A stretch of 64,000 nucleotides of DNA, taken from contig NZ_JAFFOB010000009.1 in assembly GCF_016918935.1 (NCBI RefSeq), forward strand, positions 1 to 64,000, written 5' to 3'. Below, piece by piece: positions 1 to 7,108 of the stretch. The notes below the pieces were generated by a model that saw only the letters and a program-made list of their open reading frames with translations, did no database searches and was not told the DNA's origin. This DNA comes from Roseitranquillus sediminis. Lineage in GTDB: Bacteria; Pseudomonadota; Alphaproteobacteria; Rhodobacterales; Rhodobacteraceae. The stretch's first letter is position 1; each line of letters opens with the position of its first letter. A program made the translations under genes and the position numbers.

Positions 1-2
1 AG

Positions 3-50
3 ATGCGCTCGCCTCGCGAGTTCATCGCAGCTCAAACCGCAACCGCCTGA
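3..50 (+). CDS. Possible 3' end of a gene cut by the window edge
   Basis: An open frame runs in from the left edge and stops with TGA at 48-50. The visible tail reads MRSPREFIAAQTATA. It is too short to identify. The following gene starts about 100 bases later on the same strand, so the two could be co-transcribed. This may be chance. Confidence 0.2.
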   Translation: MRSPREFIAAQTATA

Positions 51-151
51 GTGTCCGGCGAAACGGGGGCAAGATCAGCCATGCACCGCAAGGGTACATC
101 TGCCCCAGAATGCAAACCCTGCGCAGCCAGAAAGCCAGAGGCATCTCCGCT

Positions 152-445
152 ATGAGCGAGCGCATTTACATCACAGAAACCGGCGAGCGTGTGCGCGAAC
201 GCGACGGGCATATCGATGTTGGTCTGAGCGCCGAAGCTCAGGCGGCTCTCGGCGATTTGCTGCATTTCCAGCCGCCAAAGATCGGCGCGTGGATTAATGC
301 AGGAGAACGGCTTTTCGTGATCGAAGGAACGCGGAGTGCAGCCGAGTTCTATGCGCCAGACAGTGGGCGGGTCGTTTCCTGCGCGGCGGCTAGTGCGGAC
401 ATTGCGGGCTGGTTTGTCTTGATGAAGGTAGTGAGAACTTTCTAA
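152..445 (+). CDS. GcvH-like lipoyl-domain protein lacking the lipoyl lysine
   Basis: The 97-aa protein follows the glycine cleavage H protein along almost its whole length. It has the N-terminal strand with VRERDGHIDVGLS, then ALGDLLHFQPPKIGAWINAG, the hairpin IEGTRSAAEFYAPDSG, and a C-terminal GWFVLMKV matching the GW..K.K end of GcvH. In true H proteins the hairpin reads ES.KA.S..Y.P.SG with the lipoylated lysine; here Arg61 occupies that place, so it cannot be lipoylated normally. It is also shorter than the usual 120-130 aa. The ATG at 152 gives the natural start; an in-frame ATG at 110 is possible. No glycine-cleavage genes are nearby. Its role is unknown, perhaps a scaffold or decoy. 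The family call is strong from motifs; the function is not known. Confidence 0.7.
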   Translation: MSERIYITETGERVRERDGHIDVGLSAEAQAALGDLLHFQPPKIGAWINAGERLFVIEGTRSAAEFYAPDSGRVVSCAAASADIAGWFVLMKVVRTF

Positions 446-454
446 ATTATGAAT

Positions 455-2269
455 TTACCATGATGGTTCTTCACCGCCCCAAGTGATAGCCACAGCACCA
501 TTGCGCCCATTACCGAGGGTCGTTTGCTCAGGTCCACTTATTGCCTCATATTCTGTACCGACCACCGAGTAGTTCAGATAGCCACCGCCACCACCGCCAG
601 GGCGACCACTGCTATTCCCCGCCGGGCCATCGGTAGGGCCTCCAGCGCCCCCGCCATATCCGCCGCCGCCGCCGCCGGCCGCATGAGACGAGGCACTAGC
701 ACCGCCGCCGTCGCCGCCTGAGATCATGAAGTCCGGTACCCCAGTTCCGCCGCCGCCAGGATTACCGTAACCAGAGCCATCATGGCCGTCTTCCCCATGG
801 CTTCCACCACTTCCGCCATAGGAAAGCCCAGCCCCACCAACATTATTTGCACCCCCTTTTCCCCCATCTTGATCCATCAAACCATCCGAGCCTGCGAGGA
901 CAAATACACCGCTGCTGTTGTTGCGGGGACCTCCATCTCCCACAATCATGGTACCGGATGTGTGTTCTCCTCTGCCGCCGCCGCCGCCGGCAACGGCAAG
1001 AAGCGTTTCGGTAGCGCCATTGTTAAATTTGATCGCACTGGCGCCGCCACCGCCAGCTTGCCCCCTATAAATCGTATCCCCGTAAAACGTCCCTCGAAGT
1101 GCTGCTGCTCCACCGCCCCCAATCACCGTTTTTAATGGCGTGACGGACCCGCCTTCGCCCACAAAAATGTCTATATCCCCAGCTTGGCCGGGTGTGTACG
1201 TGAACTTAACGCCTCCGCCTTTCCCATATACGTGTGGAGTCTCATCAGGCCTTCCGCCATTACCGCCGAGGACATAAATACTAAATTGGCAATCTTCTGC
1301 GCCTGTAGGAATCGTGAAGTTTGCACTACCAGGGGTCGTATACATTGCCGTACCGCTGCCGATTGGACACGCGTAGGACGGAGGCTCTTCACAGCTTGCG
1401 TATTCGAAGTTTGCGTCACCATCAAGCGTGCCATCATTACAGGTGCGGGACTGGCTGTTTCCAGCGCAATCGGTGTCCTCTTCGGCGCTGTAGAAGGTGT
1501 AGGAATCACCATGGTTCACGGTCTGGCCGTCCAGGGTGCAATTGGCGGGAGGCGCTGTATCGGTGCAGGCACAAGCCCGTCTAGCGGTGCCCGAAGATTG
1601 TGCGGATCTTGTTGCCACCGTCATACGGAAGCGGCTTGACAGGCTGCTGGAGTAACCACAACCAGCGGCAGTGAAGGAATAGGTGGAGACAGTGGTCCCG
1701 GTCGCGCCAAGTGCATAGAGAACAGCCACGCAATTTGCATTTGTTCCATCGCTTCCAGCGTAAGAGCGCGTCGCCTCGTCATAATACAGACTCTCTCCCG
1801 AACAGACTGCATCACAGGACTGACCATAGGCTCCGTAGAACCAGCGCTGGCCGCCTACCTCTTCCCCGTCACTCAAGCAGGACATGTCAGGAGCGCTACA
1901 GCTTGCGTACTGGAAGCTCGCGCTACCATCCAACGTACCATCGGTACAGGTGCGGGACTGGCTGATGCTTGCGCAATCCGCGTCCTCTTCGGCGCTGTAG
2001 AACGTGTAGCTTGCGCTGTGCGCGACAGTTTCGCCGTCGAGGGTGCAATCCGCGAAGACACATGAACCGCCGTCCAAATCCTCCCACACACCGCTTTGGC
2101 AGGACAGTCGAAAGGTATCGCCGCCCAACTCCGGCCCGCCGCTCCGCATGAAGGAGCCGGGATTATAACCGGCGCAGGAATCGCATGGCCGGGGCTCCTG
2201 TGCGGATACGAGGGCCACTGGCATTGCCACGAAGGCCGCAACAAGGAATGAAAAGAGGCTACTCCTCAT
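455..2269 (-). CDS. Secreted cysteine-rich repeat protein with glycine-rich C-terminal domain
   Basis: The 604-aa product starts with a signal peptide ending near VSAQ. Two nearly identical Cys-containing repeats follow at about residues 75-124 and 244-293 (core DGE/QTV.H..SYTFYSAEED.DC...SQSRTC.DGTLDG). A second cysteine-rich stretch lies between them. From about residue 310 the protein becomes a glycine-rich domain full of GGGG blocks, resembling bacterial Gly_rich/ALK-type glycine-rich domains. The ATG at 2269 is preferred because GGAGGT lies just upstream; a GTG at 2275 is the alternative. It overlaps the 3' end of the preceding small gene by 11 bases, so the two are translationally coupled. 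It is likely a cell-surface or extracellular structural protein; no enzyme motif is seen. Confidence 0.75.
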   Translation of the reverse strand: MRSSLFSFLVAAFVAMPVALVSAQEPRPCDSCAGYNPGSFMRSGGPELGGDTFRLSCQSGVWEDLDGGSCVFADCTLDGETVAHSASYTFYSAEEDADCASISQSRTCTDGTLDGSASFQYASCSAPDMSCLSDGEEVGGQRWFYGAYGQSCDAVCSGESLYYDEATRSYAGSDGTNANCVAVLYALGATGTTVSTYSFTAAGCGYSSSLSSRFRMTVATRSAQSSGTARRACACTDTAPPANCTLDGQTVNHGDSYTFYSAEEDTDCAGNSQSRTCNDGTLDGDANFEYASCEEPPSYACPIGSGTAMYTTPGSANFTIPTGAEDCQFSIYVLGGNGGRPDETPHVYGKGGGVKFTYTPGQAGDIDIFVGEGGSVTPLKTVIGGGGAAALRGTFYGDTIYRGQAGGGGASAIKFNNGATETLLAVAGGGGGRGEHTSGTMIVGDGGPRNNSSGVFVLAGSDGLMDQDGGKGGANNVGGAGLSYGGSGGSHGEDGHDGSGYGNPGGGGTGVPDFMISGGDGGGASASSHAAGGGGGGYGGGAGGPTDGPAGNSSGRPGGGGGGYLNYSVVGTEYEAISGPEQTTLGNGRNGAVAITWGGEEPSW

Positions 2270-2591
2270 TAACACCTCCCTCTACCAAATCCTTCGAAGC
2301 ATCGTCAGCCCCCTTTTCTATTCGCGCCTTTACCCAATCCGGCCCGGTATCAGTCAAGGAACGCCCATACATGATCTCGTTCACGACATAGAGGCCGGTT
2401 TTGTCGATCATCACAGCGGACTGGCCATCAATGATGATAGTGACGGTGCCTTTTTCCTGATCGGTCAGTATTTGTGTCTTGTCTCCGGATCTCATATTGG
2501 GGGGTGAAGTCTTGCCTTGCTGCGCGCTGGCTGGAAGGTGTAAATGAAAAGCAAGTATCGTCGCAATGAGTAATAAATAGCGCTGGCGCAT
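2259..2591 (-). CDS. Small secreted protein, partner of the glycine-rich protein
   Basis: The 110-aa protein has a typical signal peptide (MRQRYLLLIATILAFHLHLP, then ASAQ cleavage). The mature part is about 87 residues, hydrophilic, with a predicted beta segment GTVTIIIDGQSAVMIDKTG. I do not recognise a family. Its 3' end overlaps the start of the downstream secreted glycine-rich protein by 11 bases, and its last codons supply that gene's ribosome-binding site. The pair is therefore almost certainly one operon and both products are exported. An A/T-rich stretch precedes it. Confidence 0.65.
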   Translation of the reverse strand: MRQRYLLLIATILAFHLHLPASAQQGKTSPPNMRSGDKTQILTDQEKGTVTIIIDGQSAVMIDKTGLYVVNEIMYGRSLTDTGPDWVKARIEKGADDASKDLVEGGVNEE

Positions 2592-2837
2592 TATCGGAAT
2601 CCCTTTTTTGTTTAATAAAAACGGTCACCAGATATCTCTGGCGACCGGGGATTCAGAACCGCTACATAGAAAGACGGCGCGACAGCCGTTATGACATGCG
2701 CCACTGGACATACGCTGCCGCTCCCCGGACACATTCCGAGAAGCGACATCTTCGATGTTCTTGCCTCATATACTGATTAAGACATCATCAATCACGGCTG
2801 ATGCCAGCCGTCTATGTAAGAGGTTCTGACGCCCCGA

Positions 2838-2856
2838 GTCTGTTTTTTAAACAGAC
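2838..2856. repeat. Perfect inverted repeat, possible operator
   Basis: GTCTGTTT and AAACAGAC form a perfect 8-base inverted repeat around a TTT centre. It lies about 20 bases upstream of a promoter-like sequence in a divergent intergenic region. It could be an operator or a short hairpin; no following T-run supports a terminator. Confidence 0.4.
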
Positions 2857-2876
2857 CTAATTAAGCGTATCTGCTT

Positions 2877-2906
2877 TTGTTATTAATTGTCAAATACTTG
2901 TATAGA
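2877..2906 (+). promoter_or_regulatory. Promoter-like sequence
   Basis: TTGTTA and TATAGA are separated by 18 bases, close to the housekeeping -35/-10 pattern, in an A/T-rich patch. It could drive the small gene beginning at 3169, which would leave a leader of about 260 bases. Inference from sequence only. Confidence 0.35.
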
Positions 2907-3168
2907 AGGCGCGGTGGCTCGCCATTACAGGGTCGATGATTTATATCAGCGGCGACAAATCCTTCAATTTCCAGACATGCAATCAGTTCTTTTCGGGCAA
3001 TTCCGTTTGGCCCATCCGGGGATGATGCCGGAACAAGGGCAGGCTTTGCCGTGCCCTGCTTCACTTTCGTTGCGCCCGAAGCCGGTGCTTCCGATCCCCT
3101 GAGATGCGCCTCCTGCCTCCGCCAGAAAGACCTGGATTGTCCGGGTCTCAATGGAAATGGAGGCCATC

Positions 3169-3378
3169 ATGTCACCGATCTTCAATCATCACGCCCTGCA
3201 CGGGCTGCCCACCAACGCACTCGAACATCTTCGCGAGACGCTGCGCCAAGCGCTCGGCAACGCTGATCTGCAAGAATGCGAGCGCGCAAACCTGCACGCC
3301 GCTCTGGCCAGCGTGGAGGCCGTGCTGCGCAAGCGCCAGGTGCCGCCAGCACCAAAACCGCGCGCCCCGTCGTTATGA
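3169..3378 (+). CDS. Small hypothetical protein of mobile elements
   Basis: The 69-aa product is mostly alpha-helical: N-terminal MSPIFNHHALHGLP, then a long amphipathic helix region with LRETLRQALGNADLQECERANLHAALASVEAVLRK written as regular heptad-like leucines, and a proline-rich basic tail. The start at 3169 is chosen because GGAGG sits five bases upstream; an in-frame ATG at 3151 lacks such a site. A strong intrinsic terminator follows within 20 bases, so it is probably monocistronic. The function is unknown. Confidence 0.55.
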   Translation: MSPIFNHHALHGLPTNALEHLRETLRQALGNADLQECERANLHAALASVEAVLRKRQVPPAPKPRAPSL

Positions 3379-3395
3379 CGGGGCTCCTTGCCGAT

Positions 3396-3427
3396 CCGCG
3401 TCCGCCCAAGCGGGCGCGGAAATTTTT
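3396..3427 (+). terminator. Intrinsic terminator
   Basis: A 10-base-pair stem, CCGCGTCCGC paired with GCGGGCGCGG around a CCAA loop, is followed by AAATTTTT. A second smaller hairpin (CCCCGTC/GACGGGG, 3365-3383) overlaps the stop codon of the preceding gene. It fits termination of the small plus-strand gene. Confidence 0.75.
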
Positions 3428-3433
3428 CGGCTC

Positions 3434-3694
3434 TCAGAAAAAGCTGAGCTGCGCGCCGCTCCAGCCGGTGCGCTCCGCTTCATGCTCCAGCCATGCGGTG
3501 ACGAATGCGACCGCGCCGCCGTGCTCGGCCACGGTTCCGGCGGGGATAAAGTGCGAACGATAGCCCGTCTCGGTGACTGGTAGCGGCGCGCGGCCTTCGC
3601 TCATGATCTCAATATGATCCACCAAGCCGAAATTCTCCGGCGTGAAGGTGATTCCCAGCGCGATGCCGCGCCATGTGATGTTGTACTGTTCCAA
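3434..3694 (-). CDS. Conserved hypothetical protein next to ardC
   Basis: The 86-aa protein begins MEQYNITWRGIALGITFTP and contains FGLVDHIEI and TGYRSHFIPAGTVAEHGG. I recognise it as the kind of small protein often found beside ardC in alphaproteobacterial plasmids and integrative elements; no function is established to my knowledge. A TTG start at 3694 is preferred because GGGAGG lies eight bases upstream. An ATG at 3712 lies before that site and would place it inside the coding sequence. It is 33 bases downstream of ardC and probably in the same operon. Confidence 0.6.
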   Translation of the reverse strand: MEQYNITWRGIALGITFTPENFGLVDHIEIMSEGRAPLPVTETGYRSHFIPAGTVAEHGGAVAFVTAWLEHEAERTGWSGAQLSFF

Positions 3695-3727
3695 GTCTCT
3701 TGCCTCCCTCATGCGGGGAGCCGCCGC

Positions 3728-4645
3728 TTACGCGGCGACTCCTTCCTTGGCTCGGGGTTGCTCGTCCTCGATCATGGGCTGAAGACCATGCAGGAAATCG
3801 GCGGCGCGCTGCGCATGGGCGGCGGCGCTAAAGATTGCGCGCTTGTCTTCCTTCAAGACTTTCAGCCAACTTTGAATGTATGCGGCGTGATCGCTGCGCG
3901 GCTCCGGTGTCAGCTCCAGATCGGCGCAAAGAAATGCTGCGCCCAGCTCGGCGACCAGCTCTTCGCGGGCATAGCCTTCATCGCCCCAGCGCTTGCGCCC
4001 CAAATCACGATCAAGGCGGCTCTTGTGCTTCGTCCAGTGGGTCAGCTCATGGGCAAGGGTTGCATAGTAGGCCTCTGGGCTGCGGAACGTCTCAAAGGCT
4101 GGCATCTGCACATGATCGCTGCCGCCGCTATAATGCGCGCTATTCCCGCCATGGCGAATGTCCGCGCGGGTGGCGGCAAAGAACCCGTCCGCATGCTCGA
4201 TGCGCAAGGCCGGACCAATGATCGGCTCGGGCTTGGTGTAGTAGTGTTCGGGCAAACCTTCGATCTGCTCGACGTTGAAAACGCTATAGCCCTTCATGAA
4301 GGGGATTTTGCGCTCTTCCTCGCTGCCATCGTCCTGTTCTTCCGTCTTGGTGATGGTGTTTGCGTACATGACCAGGTTGCCGCGCTCGCCCTTCTTCACA
4401 TGCGCGCCCAGCTCCTTGGCTTGGCGGAATGTCATCCAGTATGGGGAGAGATAACCGGCCTCAACGCTCGCGCCCCACAGCATCAGGATGTTGATCCCGT
4501 TATAGGGCATGCCGTTATGCCGTAGCGGCTTGGTGATCTTGCCTTCCAGATTGCCAGCGCTCCACGGCTTGAGCCAGCTCAGCTCGCCCTGCTCCAGATC
4601 AGCAATAATCTTGTCGGTTACTTTCTGATAAATGTCGGTTTTCAT
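3728..4645 (-). CDS. ardC: ArdC-type antirestriction protein (ssDNA-binding and zincin domains)
   Basis: The 305-aa protein has the N-terminal ArdC ssDNA-binding domain (IYQKVTDKIIADLEQG, then PYNGINILMLW, YWMTFRQAKELG and VKKGERG). A C-terminal zinc-peptidase-like domain carries HELTH at residues 199-203, followed by W.K...RL.R and a downstream Glu-rich helix (EELVAELGAAFL). ArdC proteins are known to bind single-stranded DNA and protect incoming mobile DNA from restriction. The ATG at 4645 is preceded by an AGGAG site; longer frames upstream run through the structured leader and are rejected. Having an antirestriction gene beside a restriction operon makes sense for an element that must enter restricting hosts while excluding competitors. 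Confidence 0.9.
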   Translation of the reverse strand: MKTDIYQKVTDKIIADLEQGELSWLKPWSAGNLEGKITKPLRHNGMPYNGINILMLWGASVEAGYLSPYWMTFRQAKELGAHVKKGERGNLVMYANTITKTEEQDDGSEEERKIPFMKGYSVFNVEQIEGLPEHYYTKPEPIIGPALRIEHADGFFAATRADIRHGGNSAHYSGGSDHVQMPAFETFRSPEAYYATLAHELTHWTKHKSRLDRDLGRKRWGDEGYAREELVAELGAAFLCADLELTPEPRSDHAAYIQSWLKVLKEDKRAIFSAAAHAQRAADFLHGLQPMIEDEQPRAKEGVAA

Positions 4646-4661
4646 TTCCTTTTCTCCTGTT

Positions 4662-4957
4662 ATCGGTTGCGCATGCAACCGATCTGCCCCTCTGGCGAAG
4701 AGAGGGGGGAGACCGTCCAGACCGAAGGGCATGGGGTGGTGCGGGCGCAGCCGAGAGGCGAGCCACGGCCCATGACTTTCGCCCGAAGCCATAGCGAAGG
4801 GCTTGGTCTTGACGGTTGATGGGGCGATCAGCCCCTGGAAACGAAGAAAGATGCTCGCGCGGGTGCCGAAGCGCCTGCGCCCTGCCTCAAGGGCAGCGCC
4901 GCTGCCCGCCACCTGCGCAAGGGATTGAAGCCCGAAGGGCCGAGACTACAGGCTCGG
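4662..4957 (-). ncRNA. Strongly structured region upstream of ardC (leader or separate RNA)
   Basis: About 300 bases show consecutive perfect stems: ATCGGTTGC/GCAACCGAT (4662-4683), CCCCTCT/AGAGGGG (4687-4707), GGGGC/GCCCC (4821-4835), a 10-pair stem with a CGAA loop (4857-4880), GGGCAGC/GCTGCCC (4891-4907) and CCGAG/CTCGG (4940-4957). A 13-position long-range helix with one mismatch joins 4711-4723 to 4805-4817 and closes an internal multi-stem region. The first hairpin sits just upstream of the ardC ribosome-binding site, so an ardC mRNA leader is the simplest reading. The strand is inferred from that. No convincing reading frame is present. Confidence 0.55.
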
Positions 4958-5171
4958 TTCACGACAGCCCGGCCCGTGAGGGTGCGTCTCAGTTCGCTCT
5001 GGCCTCGGGGTTCCTTCTGCATTATGTTCTTGTTATGTTCCGGATAACTCACAACGATGCCTGCCTGCCCCAACTGCAACACCAGAAATTTAAGAAAGAT
5101 GAATGCGCCGAATCCTGCTTACAGTGTGCACCACAGTGGTGTAAGCCGGTGCAAACAGGGAATCGCACGCT

Positions 5172-5366
5172 ATGCCTTCAGCCGCCAAAAGGAGCACGCC
5201 TAAAGCGTCGCATCGCCTATCGGTCAGCCTAACTGAAGACCAGCATGCGGAACTTGTTGAAATTGCAGAAAAGAACAAGGTGTCCGTGGCCTGGGTGGTC
5301 CGTGAGGCTATCGAGCGCCTGCTTCAAGACGAACAGCCGTTGTTCCATGTGAGGCAAGAGCCATGA
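5172..5366 (+). CDS. Ribbon-helix-helix (CopG-like) regulator
   Basis: The 64-aa basic protein contains HRLSVSLTEDQHAELVEIAE followed by KNKVSVAWVVREAIERLL, the beta-strand and two-helix pattern of the ribbon-helix-helix fold found in CopG/Arc-type repressors. Its stop overlaps the start of the downstream methyltransferase (ATGA), making it the first gene of the defence operon. By analogy with R-M controllers and antitoxins it probably autoregulates the operon, binding near the start at about 5100-5170. No toxin-like partner of usual size is adjacent. Confidence 0.8.
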   Translation: MPSAAKRSTPKASHRLSVSLTEDQHAELVEIAEKNKVSVAWVVREAIERLLQDEQPLFHVRQEP

Positions 5367-7108
5367 ACAGGCACGTGAGCGGCATAGCGCTTGATGGCGC
5401 GCAAGAGCGGACACATAGCGGACGTTTCACGGCACTCGACGCCGACAAGCTGCGCGGCGGCTACTATACCTCCTCGGAGCTAGCGCGCTGGCTCTGCGCC
5501 TGGGCAATCCGGGATGCGGATGAGCTGGTGCTAGAGCCGAGCTGCGGTGATGGCGCATTTCTTGAAGCGGCCAGCGCGCGGCTTGAAGGGTTGGGCGCAC
5601 ACGGCCCCGCCCGTGCAAACCATCTGCGCGGGATCGAGATTAATCCCGATGAGGCCGATAAAGCCCGCCTGCGCCTCAGGGATGGCTTAGGTATGCGCGC
5701 CGCCGATGTTGTCGTGAACAGCGATTTTTTTGCGTGGTGGAGCCGCCCCGAGCGTCCGGAATTCGATGTGGTGATCGGCAACCCGCCCTTCATCCGTTAT
5801 CAGAGCTTTCCCGAGCCCCATCGCAGCCGCGCGATGGATATCATGCATCAGCAGGGGCTCTGGCCCAACCGCCTGACAAATATATGGGTGCCGTTTGTTG
5901 TTGCTGCGGCGGCGGCGCTTAAGGCAGGCGGGCGCATGGCGCTTGTCCTTCCTGCCGAGCTTTTGCAGGTAAGTTATGCGGCGCAGTTGCGGTCATTTTT
6001 GACAGACCGGTTTGGCCGCGTCGATCTGATCGCCTGCAACGAGCTGTTCTTTGAAAAGGCTGAGCAGGAAGTGTTGCTTCTGCTGGCCGAAGAAGCGCGG
6101 CCTGCACCTTCGGCCAGCAATCCGTGCAAGGTCAATTTGACGGAGAGCGATTTAGTCGCAGATATCGTCAAGCGCACGCCTCGCGAGGTGCTGCGCGGCG
6201 CGTCCCCCAAAACGGTCTGCCATGACAGCGAGAAATGGCTAAAATACTTCCTGAACGCTGACGAGATTTCCTTCATGCGCGCGCTGCGCGCCGGTGAGAC
6301 CACAACCGAGCTGGGCAGCTATGCTTCGGTCAATGTCGGTGTGGTCACCGGCAAGAACCAGTTTTTTGTGCTGCGCGAAAGCGAGGTCGAACAGCTTGGC
6401 CTTCAAGGCTATACCATGCCGCTTATGGCACGCTCCGCCCACCTGGAAGGCGCATTGGTCGATAAGGCAGGCTGGCGCACGCTGGCCGATGAGGATCAAC
6501 GGGTGCATCTTCTGCATCTGGCCCCGATCAACGGCACAAAGCCTAAAGGCGCGCTTGCCAGCTATATCCGGCTTGGCGAAGCTCAAGACGTGCATAAGGG
6601 CTATAAGTGCTCTGTGCGCACACCTTGGTATGCCGTGCCTTCGGTCTATGTGCCCGATGCATTTGTCTTCCGCCAGATTTATGACTTCCCTCGCATTGTT
6701 TTTAATGATGCCGGAGCGACGGCCACCGATACCATACACCGCATGCGCAGCCGTGGCGCGGATCCGCGCGCCATTGTCGCCAATAGCTATAGCTATCTGA
6801 GCGCCGCCTCGGCAGAGATCGTAGGACGCAGCTATGGCGGCGGCGTGCTGGAGCTGGAACCGACAGAAGCAGAAAAGCTTCTGATGCCTGCTACGCTGGG
6901 CGATGCCCTGCCGCTCGAAGAGTGCGATGCGATGATCCGCGCCGGGCGGCTTGAGAGCGCCCTTGACGAGAACAGCCGTCGCATCCTGATTGAAGGAATG
7001 GGGCTTTCGAAGGCAGAGTGCACGATGCTGCGGGGCATCTGGGAGAAGATGCGAAACCGGCGTCTGGCGCGCCGCCGTGCCGGAAAGAAACCGCGGGGCC
7101 AGGGATGA
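5363..7108 (+). CDS. Class I N6-adenine DNA methyltransferase (Eco57I-like)
   Basis: The 581-aa protein carries the SAM-binding motif I LEPSCGDGAF (about residue 57) and the N6-adenine catalytic motif GNPPF (139-143), in the order typical of gamma-class amino-methyltransferases. The C-terminal half (about 300-560) looks like a target-recognition region, with the FVLRES and IHRMRS type blocks seen in Eco57I/TaqI-like enzymes. There is no nuclease motif at the N-terminus, unlike its downstream neighbour. Both ends overlap neighbours by four bases (ATGA). It probably methylates adenine in a sequence recognised by the system and protects self DNA. Confidence 0.85.
   Translation: MNRHVSGIALDGAQERTHSGRFTALDADKLRGGYYTSSELARWLCAWAIRDADELVLEPSCGDGAFLEAASARLEGLGAHGPARANHLRGIEINPDEADKARLRLRDGLGMRAADVVVNSDFFAWWSRPERPEFDVVIGNPPFIRYQSFPEPHRSRAMDIMHQQGLWPNRLTNIWVPFVVAAAAALKAGGRMALVLPAELLQVSYAAQLRSFLTDRFGRVDLIACNELFFEKAEQEVLLLLAEEARPAPSASNPCKVNLTESDLVADIVKRTPREVLRGASPKTVCHDSEKWLKYFLNADEISFMRALRAGETTTELGSYASVNVGVVTGKNQFFVLRESEVEQLGLQGYTMPLMARSAHLEGALVDKAGWRTLADEDQRVHLLHLAPINGTKPKGALASYIRLGEAQDVHKGYKCSVRTPWYAVPSVYVPDAFVFRQIYDFPRIVFNDAGATATDTIHRMRSRGADPRAIVANSYSYLSAASAEIVGRSYGGGVLELEPTEAEKLLMPATLGDALPLEECDAMIRAGRLESALDENSRRILIEGMGLSKAECTMLRGIWEKMRNRRLARRRAGKKPRGQG

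Larger units (their letters stand above)
2592..3168. other. Intergenic region without a convincing gene
   Basis: About 580 bases separate the divergent genes at 2591 and 3169. Short open frames exist on both strands, but none has a good start signal or protein-like composition. The segment is A/T-richer than its surroundings between about 2750 and 2910 and contains the inverted repeat and promoter-like sequence listed separately. It probably holds promoters for both sides. Confidence 0.5.

Noticed and set aside
1-500. Left copy of the tRNA-Thr attachment repeat
   Set aside because: No match to the tRNA 3' sequence was seen near the left edge; the left junction must be outside the window.
4646-4912. 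Longer ArdC N-terminus
   Set aside because: The extra 89 residues come from the hairpin-rich leader and precede a good ribosome-binding site and ATG at 4645.
5172-5366. Antitoxin of a toxin-antitoxin pair
   Set aside because: The RHH protein is followed directly by a 581-aa methyltransferase and not by a small toxin; operon regulator is the better reading.
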